Positions 1-10,437 of a DNA stretch of 64,000 nucleotides are shown here, piece by piece (positions within the stretch are counted from its first letter, which is position 1; every line of letters starts with the position of its first letter). The stretch is from Acanthaster planci (lineage: Eukaryota > Echinodermata > Asteroidea > Valvatida > Acanthasteridae), in NCBI RefSeq assembly GCF_001949145.1, contig NW_019091359.1, positions 942,736 through 1,006,735 on the forward strand, written 5' to 3'. The translations under genes and the position numbers were made by a program. Under the pieces are notes generated by a model that was not told the origin of the DNA, searched no databases, and saw nothing but the letters and a program-made list of their open reading frames with translations.

Positions 1-81
1 ATCTCGTGCATCAACAAGAGCTTAGAATCTCGAGCAGCCCAGTGCATTCAATGTATTTTCTTTCCTCCCTTTACACTCCAG

Positions 82-347
82 GAGCATCGCCACCTACCCC
101 CAAAAGTCCAACATCGTCACCGACACGCAAGGCACAGAGATCTCGCTGGAGCCGCAGATGCGGCCGCTGAATAAGCGCCAACGGCGGATGGTGCGAGACA
201 ATCCGGGCATCCTACTCGCCATCTCCCAGGCCGTCAAGACGGCCGTCACCGAGTGCAAGTTCCAGTTCCAGAACCGACGGTGGAACTGCCCCACTCTGAT
301 GAACGTTCAGGGGGCCAACAGTCTCTTCGGCAAAATTCTTAATATAG
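82..347 (+). CDS. Wnt1: Wnt1 exon (second coding exon), N-terminal domain
   Basis: The acceptor is the pyrimidine-rich tract ending CTCCAG at 76-81 and the donor is GTAACA at 348. The first base completes a codon from the missing exon, 88 codons follow, and one base is left (phase 1). The peptide includes [30 protein letters not shown] and LFGKILNI, the standard Wnt N-terminal helical core with its first conserved cysteines. Confidence 0.93.
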
Positions 348-3300
348 GTAACACTTGTCTTTCTTTTTCCACTCTGCACTGAACTACGTTCATTATAGGG
401 AGAGCGTAACTATTCGGGGGGGGGGTGGTTGGTTGCACCCCAGCCGCTGTCTAATGTGGCAAATGATGAATGTCTTGAAAAAGATCAATCTGGTCGAGCA
501 GGGTGACCCCACGGCTCCCTGCTTCCATTCTGAAATTGCATTACACTGTATTTGCACATCCAAACATTTTTGACTGCTCGGGATTATCTTGTGCTTGATC
601 GCACTTTCAGTCAGCGTTCGTTTTTGGAAGAGGTGTCTGGCATTAACACTGGGTCAGTTCTGGGTGGTGTGTTGTGTAGTGCCTTTTTTCCAAAGAAAAA
701 ATAGTCGACATTTCATCCAACCAATAAGCAGTATCCATTTTTTAATCATTTTAATCAAAATGGAGGAGACCGTTTCGAGGAAAATGAATGTAATGATTAA
801 CACAAAACGCGAAAACACGATATGCACGTTGAAATCTGAAACACCAAATACACGAGAGAAATCGTTACCTTGCTGTTGCTGCATCGAATCAGGACGCAGG
901 AAAAAAGGCTTTTCTCTATTGCAAGCCATCCTAAAAGTGAAGTCACCACTGGGGACGAGGTTGGAAAAAATTGATTTCGTACTCTGGAGCTTTTTTCTCG
1001 AAGTGTCTTCAGAACGCAGGTTCAAAACTAATGCCCGTTGAAGCCTGCCCTAGAATCCCCTGGTGCGCATGACGTAGGCCTACCGAGGCACGTTCATTTA
1101 GCGTCAGCCCTTCCCCCTTAAAGAAAAGCTGGTTCAAGCCCATTGAACACTTTCTGTCCGTGTAAAAATTTGCAGCAGTCGTTTAATACTGTCTGAGCTT
1201 GTGCCCTGTTTTGGAATTAATTTGATTGTAAAAACAATTGCAAAAGTTGTAACCAACACTCAACTCTTTCTCCTTGGGGCAATCCTTTTCCAGAAATCGT
1301 TTTAACCTACGAGGGAATTAGGGATCGTTTGTTTCAGACCTCCAAAATTTCATTTAAAAACATTCATTAGTTTGAAGACGAAGATTTAATTTAAAATGTA
1401 CTAACACTTAAAATGACAGAAACAGTCTTGTTTGGGCTTTACTTAATATGAACAAAATATTGAATTACTGTTTTGACAAAACAAAAAGCCACAATATCGA
1501 GAAAGAAAGTGCATCTGATGATATCAACAAATATGTAGTTTATGATTCCCAAATGTACGTTGAACCAGGCCCTTCGAATTCTGTCAGAGCAAATTTTGGT
1601 CCAGGGATGACGGGCCAAATAATGTGCAAACACGGGTGTCCCGCTCGCCGCACGACATGGCTAGCAGTCCTAATCGAATCAGCCGGCAGTTGCATTCTTT
1701 CTGCAACCTACTCGCGAGTTGCAACACTCTGCCGAGAATTTCATCTTATACGCGCGTGTTGGTGGTCTGCCGGGAGGGGAAAAGGCAGAAAACAATTGGG
1801 AGGCCCAGTAAACATCTCAATGAGAATGTTACTGTTAACATTTTTTTATTTTGGTTGTTACTGGCGGTGTGGCGCGCTTGATGAGAAAAACTATCAACGC
1901 GGCGTGAGGCCATGTGACTTGATCCGCCGTGCAGCGGGCGGCAGGCTGGTGGAAAATCAACTCGCGGCTTGGGGCCGCCTTTGCTGCTGGTCAGGCCGCC
2001 GCAAGGCCTCGCACTTGATCTTATGTCAAGTTTACAGACCGCAGAAAACCCGGTACGGGTACGACAGCCGGCCTGATAATTTGATGAGACTTTGTTGGTA
2101 TTTTGTCCAAAATATATTTGAGTTTCAGACGTGTTTGTGTGTGGTTTCCTTGTAATAATTTGAAAACGATACCAAGAGCACAATAAAATTACATCAATAA
2201 AATCAGTGTGCTGCAGATCATAATATTGTGTGTATCCGGTTGGAGAACAATCAAACTCTCAAATCGAATTATCATCTAGAAAGAAGGCTGCTCCACGCGT
2301 CGATTTGGAGCTTATTTCAACTGAGCAATAATAACTTCTCCCCATAATCTGCAGATGTTCCCGTCAAAACAGATCACTTGAAAGTTTGTTTTCCCCCTGT
2401 GAAGAATCGGCAAACATTTGTATCCACCGTTTTTTTTTAAAACCAACACGGTCATTTCTTTCTTTTGATGGCCTCCAGAGGCCTGCGACATTTCAGCATT
2501 CGTGTAGGCTTGCCATACTTTTCTCTCGCGTTTCCGAATCAATTTGGCGTGGTCGGGGCTGACAACCTCCCCAACCGCGTGGAGGGTTGAACAGGGAGGA
2601 AACTTTTCACCAACTTTCTGAAACCACAAAATAAGCAAAGGTGGTAAAGGCTGTTTGGAAACGGGTGCAAGCCAGGACATTTAATACCGTAACAAAGCAC
2701 GCCGACTGGGGCGACCTGCTGACAGTGGTACCAAGGGCCCTTAGTGCGTGTTGCCGGGAGGCCTTGCCAGCGGGATGCGTGCACGTATACAATATTGTAC
2801 GTGTACACTGCGCGGAATCATGTCTGAAGCCGTACAACAGAGCACACAAGCGAGTAATATTTCTGAACAGACGATGGGGATCGTTTTATTGATATATTAC
2901 TTTCGAATATTTAATGTGAAACCACAGACAAAATTAATACAGAAATTTAAAAAAATGTGTGCAAAACACAAGACTTTGGAAATTACCTCAGCAGAAATAT
3001 GCTAGAACTTAAGAGCACGGCGGCAGTTTCTCGCTTAATAAGTTGAATGGAAATGTATAGGCTTAAACGTGAAAAAGCTTTTAACTTGAACTATATTAGT
3101 TCATTATTCCCTGTCACATTTTGTAGGCTAATAAAAAATCGCAACAGTGATTGTGTTTAATGAATGATGAAAGGCCAGCCCCTTTTCCCCTCCGGAGATT
3201 AAAAAGACGAAAGGTACATGAATAATTACGGAAACTCAAACGTTGAAATGTGTAAGGTTTTGAAAATTAGGTACCGGTAGCCTACCCGTGTCACTGATGA

Positions 3301-6300
3301 AACCTATAGAGTTCTAAATTGCACCGTTCATGCAATCATTTTTACTGTGAAGATATCACGTTCAATCGAACACAAATTACCAATTTCTTTTTTCTTCTCT
3401 TTTTCGTGGATGTCTCAGTCACACGAGCTGTGCAAGACGGAGCAAATTCCAGACGGAATTGGTATCGGCATAGCCAGCGAATAGAGGGAACGAAAACAGC
3501 CAGCGCAAAGGGGTTTCACCGACAGTTACGAACGAGGAGGCCCTTTTGTTGGCCCATACCAAATAACATTGACTCCCCGATCGGTCCCGCCGAGTTTGGG
3601 CGCAAAACTGTTTGATTAATCGCTCTCTGCTGCGATGTCACACTTTTGGTACACAAATTGCCCTCTCGTGGACAAATAACTTATTTTCGAAATGAGTTCT
3701 CCGCGGTGTGTACGTGTCTACTTAGGAATGTGGCCCTGAAACGCAGTTCATTGAACAAGCGAAAATAAGTTCAGAACGCACCTACTTCTACAAAACGACA
3801 ACAACACTCGTTACCAGGTTGTGGACTTAGGTACCTCGTATGCATACTCATTTGATCAGCAAATATCATAAGTGTGCAAGCAGATCGTTTGTAAGGCTTA
3901 AGGAGTAAAAAGAGTCTAAAAACATGCTTTGAACAAATTAATCCACAGTGACTTTTTACATTAATTTTATGTTCCATAAAACGACGGCGGTTGGAGCTGT
4001 TTCTGTCTCTTTCATGGGCGTAAGGCCGGCCGGCCAACACAGCATAAGCTTATGGGGTCAAGCTTACCGGTAGATCCTACGCTGCATCCGAATCTCTTGT
4101 CTAGAGCTAGGTCTAGGTCTTCACTCCATTGGAAATGCGTGGAGACGCGTAGACAATAGACCTAGCCGTAGCTCTGGAGGCCCGTTTCGGACATAGTTTC
4201 GCTATATATTCTGCTCCGTTCTATCCCTTCCGTGGTAATCCAGACCATTAAGGTTACACGGCAGTATAATTCTAAAACTGTGTTCAAAAACCATAGGGCG
4301 CGAGTTGACTTTCTGCCTCCGTCCGTGACCATTGGGAAAAGTCTTCCCATTACGTTGGTCAGATCGTACCTGAAATTTCAAACATTTCAGGGCATTGCGT
4401 TTTAGGCAACTTTATACAACGTCAAAGAAAAACGTCACCGTTCAGTTCAGGCCACCCGCCCAACGAATCTGATTTTAGAAAGTTGCCTAAAATTTTATTC
4501 ATAATTGAAGTCAATTTGAAAAATGCTGACGTTGCACTGAACGAAACAAAAAAATAAACTAACAGGCAGGTTTTGTTTTATTGAAAGAATGCCCTAAATA
4601 AACCTGCTTCTGTTGAAACACCACCAAGATATAAAGGAAACATTCCATCCCCAGCCAGTTTTTATATATATTTCTGGAATATGTACGGTCGCCATTAACC
4701 CAAGCGGACCCCAATTCGTCACTCTATACTATGAAATGGATTTCCAAGATGGTTTAGCTGGCTGAGCCTGGCGCGTTTGGATGAGGGTGTGATCAATCTC
4801 ACCCAGCCCGGCTGGAAACCCTCGGGGTTACCCTCCGAAGGAGTTGGAAGAGTGTAAGGCCCGCAGCTATGTCCTCGCTGTTTCCACCCCCAACTGCATA
4901 CCGGCTTAACCCGAATGCCGAACCATCGGAAGTTCATCCATTATCGAAGAAAGGTCCGTCAAGGCTCAAGAAACAAATCCGCGTATTTGGCAGCCTATTC
5001 AGCCGTCACAATATAACAGGATGAAGGATGATACTGTCGAGATTTCAGAAAAGAATTTCAGCGTTGTCTGTAGTCTGTTGTGCGTGGTACGGATGAGAAA
5101 CTTGACGTGGCACAGTGCCCTCAATTTTTTTTTAATATTTGGCTGGATCGTTGTTCGTCATTCATAATGCAGAGAACTGACCCGAACGTTTCAAATACGG
5201 ACACAACACTGTGAGTCTCGAGATAAACGTGCCGCCTTCAACTATATGAAGAATTTTGATGTTAAAACTAGGAGGCTCTTTGAAAGAAATCAAAGGATTT
5301 TGTAAATGCAAATGGCGTGGTTGTTTTGGAGGAGGAGACATCTTGGATGGAGATTTCGGCATTAGACGGTTGAACAAGTCATTCAGAGATGTTCAACAGT
5401 CGTCTGCATGAAGACTCTTTCCTCAAATTTCACGAGTTTGGCATGATTTGCCGGAAAAACATGTCTTTCATCAACGGTGTGCCCTCCTGCCCAGTGATAA
5501 ATCAAACTATAAAAGCCGTTCACGGAATTTTCAAGACAAATTGATCAAAATGGAGAGCTGTGCAGAGACTTTACCGTGAGAACCGCTGAGCTCAACACTA
5601 AATTCTTCACGCTTAGGTATTCTATTACAAAACGCAGATCTTTTACAAAGTGACGTTTGATCAGTGCTGTGCGACAACAAATTCCATTTTCACTTGACTC
5701 CTTGCTCAATGGCTTCAAACGTGCGTGAGCTTTCATCGTTATTGTTTGTAAAGGACAAACCGTCAAAAAGGCACAATTATTGGGATCTAATAGACTGTTA
5801 ATTGTCTGTCTCCCCTGGACGGTCATCCTTCAAACGGCAGTGAGGCATGGGTTACCATGCTTACCTGAAAAGTGTTTCAAGAAATGGGTCTGCAACCTGT
5901 TTTCGAGGTTCAGATAAACGTCCAGTAAAATGAGTTGTAACAGTTCAAGAATTACTTGAAACTGTCATTTCTTTATTACAAATCTGTAATTTGAGCTTAT
6001 CTGCAGACGAAGTTCAATTGAAACGTAGAGCGAAATTAGCGCCCGACGTGAATCGCACACGCGTTTCGAAAAGTTTCCCTTGTGAGGCGTTCGTTGCCCA
6101 ATCTTTCTTGACGTCTGACCGGCAGTAACCCGACACGACAATCCACCGTCCTTGTTGGGCCCCTTGTTTGGGGTACTTCATTGGGGTACACTCTCAAAGT
6201 GATGTTTTCCTCGGCAAACAAACGGTTTCCGACGATCTTGAGTCGCTCTTCTTCCTCGTCGACCGTTTCTTTATTTTCTCTGGGGCTGGTCGCGCGGAAT

Positions 6301-9300
6301 AAATGTGGTTTATTCCATTGTCTTTTAGGCGGGGTGTCGCTTACAAATTCCACTCTCAGTAGATGCTGACGGAGGGTGTGGGTATTGTAGCGAAGCACTC
6401 CGACGGGGACCATTTCCCCCTTGAATTATCGCTTCGCGCGAGGTGGTTTCAGTGAATGATTTGAGGGATCAGCACAATTGGATGACGGGGATTAGCTGGA
6501 CAATCCAATCAATCCGTTTTATAGGATCGATTGCAGAAGAATGTTTGGCTGGTTAGTGTACCAGTGGGTAACACTGTGCCAGCGGCTAGGTAGGCGGGCT
6601 GAAATGCAGATATCAATACGCGCTCTGGTAGCCATGCAACAACTCATCAGTTGCATGAGAGAACAGACACTAAACATATAAATACTTGGAGAATTGGGAG
6701 TGAATCGTTTAAACTTCGACGTTCCACATAATGTGGTCGATTAGATATAAATTTATGAATGTATAACATGTCTTTTGCATCAGATCAATGTTTCGTACAA
6801 GGTTCAGCTAATGTTTGTGCTGTCTCGACGTGGAATGGACCAAACATCCTAAGAAGTCATTTTACTGTTCTCCGCATTGAAAAAACGCGATTTCCACCTC
6901 AAAAAAATAAAATCTCCTCAACCAGTATGACATGCTAAAACTGAAACGTAAGAGTACAGCCTCACACATATACTTCACACCAAACAGCCTCAACATTTTG
7001 CAACTGTTTGTTTTGGGGAGGTATCGCCTAAGCCATAATATAGTATCTTCACACCTTTGCTCGAGGGTTGATTTTTGTACCCTCAAAAAATAAAACTCAA
7101 AATAGTGGTATTTTTCTTGTGATTTTCCCTATACACAGCGTGCAGAGAAACGGCTTTCATCTACGCGATTACCAGCGCCGCTGTCACCCACTCTGTGGCC
7201 CGCTCCTGCAGTGAAGGTAGCGTAGAGACGTGCACCTGCGACTACAAGTACCAGCGACCCAGCGGCGACGACTGGGAGTGGGGCGGATGCAGCGACAATA
7301 TCGCCTTTGGCCACCGCTTCTCGCAGAAGTTCGTGGACGCCGACGAGAAGGGGCGAGATTTGCGGTTCATGATGAACATTCACAACAACGAAGTTGGAAG
7401 ACTGGTAGGTTCTGGTGGTTGAAATATGTTTCATTTATTTCATATGAAAGTATTCTCAGCATACCAGTGTGAGACAAAAGAGCGGTTTTCCTATTGCGTA
7501 AATTCTAATCTTCTCTTAAGTTGGGCTCTAGAAGAAACGAGCTTTCAAAGTACGTGTAGAAGCTGCAGGGGGGAAACTCAGCGAGAAACAGTGCACGCTG
7601 TATTCACATGCGCACCTTCAACGATTAAAACTCGCACATAATATACATTGCACAGCCTGTAAATGTTCTCTTCGCGAGAATTACTTCCTCGGTATCCAGC
7701 CAAAAATAGGGATTTTCCCCAGCTTTTCATTGGTTATTTTTGTATAAATGCTGGATTTGTAAAGGTTGAGTGCATCTCTTAACTATTGGTGGCCCTTATA
7801 TAGGGCTATATGTGGTTAGTTATGTAAAATGCAATTGCGGACGTACGGGTGACCTGTTTACATTCGTATGAATTCCTATTTTAAACTCAGCAATGAAAAA
7901 AAATTTGGCACGTGACCACGTAGTACTTTAATGACACCTAACTTACAAAATTACTCAGTTTCAAGTTGTCTTTTTGATTTTTCATTTCTATTTCGTTCTC
8001 TATGCAAAACATATCCCTTGGGGGGGGGTTAATGCTTAACAGCAACTTTGATCGTTTAATCGGTTCCAACACTTGGTATTTTCAATGACTCTTAACAATC
8101 TTTTAGTGAGGCAACCCTTTCCCCTCCCACGAAGCACCATTTCCAAAAATCCAATTTCCTTCTTTCCCCCCCCCCCCGTCTTTCTTTTTTTCCTTTTGAA
8201 TCTGGTAATTTCGCCAACACAACTGTTTGCCTTTGTCATCTCAAACGGTTCTATTTATGCAGCGTAATTGCTTGTGTCAGAGTTCCCTGCTTCAGCCATA
8301 AGTGCCGTCTCACTTTAAGAATGCGCGGTACACAACTCATGCCATTGTCGGCATTTATGACCATGTCATCATCCGGCAATCCCTGCTCAAGCACCTTTCT
8401 TTTTCTGTGAAAGCCATCGCCGGGTTCCGTTGACCGGTGACGAGACCCTGCTGAAGAGAGGCTGTACCCGCGTTTATCCTCCCTCGCCGCCTCGACCCTC
8501 CACGGCCCGATGCCTCGCGCCTGCGTCAGGGCGGCGACATCACAGTCGTAAACCGCTGGCTTTCAGCTCAGCGATAATACCGCAGTCAAAGAAATCAACA
8601 CTGTTAAAAAAGAGGGACCCCTGTATTGTTTGCCGAAATCAATGAGATGTAGTCTCCTCCGTGCAATTACCTGTTCCACATCGCCCTTTTCTGCATGACG
8701 GGCGTTTACGCCAAAATTATGAGGCCTGCCCACGTTCGCGATTGCCCCTACTACCGAGATCGTAAAAAGTACTTAGTAGCACCCTTAGAGAAAACAATTG
8801 GGAAACCTTGTTTCCAACAGTGGGTGGTGGCATTGCTTGATCTTTTTAAGTCGGGTATTAAACTCTGGGGTAAAGGTGTATAATAGTCGGTACAACCACA
8901 GAGGGGAATCATCCAATGTACTGCTCTTTTTTATACTGAGCAACGCCAGGATAATGATAAAGACTACTAAAATGTCGATCTTGCCGATATACGCGGTGAG
9001 TCATGCATGTGGGATGTCTCGATTGTGCCGTGAATGAGTTACTTGCAGACCCATGCATTTTTCCCAGCTCAGTCTAAGCTCTCTTGTTAAATTGTGCAGA
9101 CCTTTGAAACTGCCTCATGGCGCAACTAGCGCATCTGGGAGGGTTTTGGGGTTCAGCCCCCCCCCCGAAATATTTATTCTTTTTTTTTTAAGTTAACGGA
9201 GATATTCACGCACGTTTCTAACTCTTTGCTCTGACACATGGCACGTGGGTGGGGAAGGCTTGAGCATCATGAGCGTTTTTGTGAAGTAAATTCCGTCCGA

Positions 9301-10437
9301 ACCCCCCCCTCCTCTCGGACAATTCCTAGATGCAACACCCTGCCTCATAATTTGAGGCAGTGATACAAACTGTCCAGAAAAGTAACAAAAATGACAATGC
9401 TATCTAACTGGAAATTATTTTGTATATGGAAATCCATATTTCGGGTGTTTTTGTCTTTCAGATGAAAGTGTAGACAATTGGGCAATTGTACAAGCAATGT
9501 CGAAGTAGATATTCGGCAAAGGGGCCTTTTTACACGCCCAGGATACATTTCTGCGTCTTCCGTTTTAACGGCGACAACAACCACGTTCGATTCCAATGCT
9601 TGCAACGAGACAAATATCGTAAATGAACGAACTGAATCTGTGTGTTTCCCTCAGAATCATCTTTAAACAGGAGCCTAAAATGGAGAAATCTGTATTTTGG
9701 AAAACCTAAACGGAATTTAACTCTTTCCTTGGTACTTCAACGAGCAGACGAATCACACCACGTCATTTCTCCGCTTTCGGGGAATAAAACGGTACGCTTA
9801 CGTGAAGAGCGAAGCCATAATATCTGTCATATTTTCCCCTTGTTTTCAGACGGTTTCGTCCGGCATGCGACGGGAATGTAAGTGCCACGGGATGTCCGGC
9901 AGTTGCACCATCCAGACCTGCTGGATGCGCCTTCCGACCTTCCGCACCGTCGGCGAGTTCCTCAAGGACCGCTTCGACGGCGCATCCCGTGTTGCGCTCC
10001 GCAACGAGGGAGTGCGGGGCAGCAGCGGCAGCGGCGGCTCATCCGGCAGCGGCAGTGGCAGCGGCAGCACCAACAACAACGGCAACCGGGGCGGGCGCGG
10101 CCGAGACCGGGGCCAGCGGACCGAGGGCGGCACCGAGGCCAACTTCCAGCCCTACAACGCCAACCACAAGCCGCCGGGTGCCCGCGACCTGGTCTACTTC
10201 GACGATTCGCCGGACTTCTGTGTGCGGAACGAGAAGGTGGGCACCCTAGGCACCGTGGGGAGGGAGTGCAACAACACCTCCCTGGGCGTGGACGGGTGTG
10301 ACCTGATGTGCTGCGGGCGGGACTATGACGGGTCCCAGGTTCGAATCAAAGAGAGGTGTAGCTGCACGTTCCATTGGTGTTGCAAAGTGAAATGCCAAGA
10401 GTGTACGACAGTAAGGACCGTATATCGATGCCGGTAA
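82..10437 (+). CDS. Wnt1: Wnt1 ligand gene, 5' partial (exons joined 82-347, 7139-7404, 9850-10437)
   Basis: Secreted, palmitoleoylated glycoprotein that binds Frizzled and LRP5/6 to start Wnt/beta-catenin signalling. The three visible exons encode 372 residues in one continuous frame. Landmarks in order are RRWNCP and LFGKIL in the first exon, [20 protein letters not shown] and [10 protein letters not shown] in the second, and [31 protein letters not shown] and FHWCCKVKC in the third. The serine at 9895-9897 inside CHGMSGSC is the expected lipid attachment site. The blocks [16 protein letters not shown] and CWMRLPT.R match Wnt1 better than other Wnt subfamilies I know. The protein ends YRCR then TAA. 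The signal-peptide exon lies left of the window, so the start is missing. A Gly/Ser/Asn-rich insertion lengthens the region between the two cysteine-rich parts. Splice phases are 1 and 0. Identity is secure; exact taxon is not. Confidence 0.95.
348..7138 (+). other. Wnt1 intron (6.8 kb), no recognised gene
   Basis: AT-rich intronic DNA with canonical GT and AG ends. It holds a 235-codon open frame at 1448-2155, not recognised (see findings), a G-run at 418-426, and a short inverted repeat around 4085-4175 built from GAGCTAGGTCTAGG and its complement. I see no conserved domain on either strand and no RNA gene. Confidence 0.6.
7139..7404 (+). CDS. Wnt1: Wnt1 exon (third coding exon), central domain
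   Basis: The acceptor is ACACAG at 7133-7138 and the donor is GTAGGT at 7405. It is read from phase 1 to phase 0. It encodes [20 protein letters not shown], then [29 protein letters not shown] and [20 protein letters not shown]. These blocks are the Wnt1 signature of the central domain. The same two intron positions recur in the Wnt6 gene on the other strand. Confidence 0.95.
7405..9849 (+). other. Wnt1 intron (2.4 kb)
   Basis: Intronic DNA between the central and last Wnt1 exons. It contains homopolymer C/G tracts near 8023, 8166, 9159 and 9303 and a GC-richer stretch around 8420-8560. None of the short open frames resembles a known protein. Confidence 0.6.
9850..10437 (+). CDS. Wnt1: Wnt1 last exon, lipid site, linker and C-terminal cysteine-rich domain
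   Basis: The acceptor is TTTTCAG at 9843-9849. It is read in phase 0 to the TAA at 10435-10437, 195 codons. It begins [19 protein letters not shown], followed by [20 protein letters not shown], a low-complexity Gly/Ser/Asn/Arg stretch from 10018, [19 protein letters not shown] and the C-terminal domain with [13 protein letters not shown] and [14 protein letters not shown]. Many overlapping open frames here on both strands are by-products of the high GC content. Confidence 0.95.
   Translation, partial: TVSSGMRRECKCHGMSGSCTIQTCWMRLPTFRTVGEFLKDRFDGASRVALRNEGVRGSSGSGGSSGSGSGSGSTNNNGNRGGRGRDRGQRTEGGTEANFQPYNANHKPPGARDLVYFDDSPDFCVRNEKVGTLGTVGRECNNTSLGVDGCDLMCCGRDYDGSQVRIKERCSCTFHWCCKVKCQECTTVRTVYRCR
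10012..10140 (+). repeat. Gly/Ser-rich low-complexity coding insertion in Wnt1
   Basis: About 40 codons dominated by GGC and AGC, followed by an asparagine run and an Arg/Gly-rich stretch, separate the FDGASRV block from the HKPPG block. Known Wnt1 proteins have a short variable linker here, so this is an expansion of a tolerated site. The imperfect GGCAGC repeats suggest growth by replication slippage. Confidence 0.8.

Noticed and set aside
9846-10301. Several long frames on both strands over the last Wnt1 exon
   Set aside because: Shadows of the GC-rich coding exon. The Wnt1 frame explains the sequence and its splice acceptor.
10335-10348. GGTTCGAATC, identical to a tRNA B box
   Set aside because: It lies inside Wnt1 coding sequence and has no A box or cloverleaf around it.
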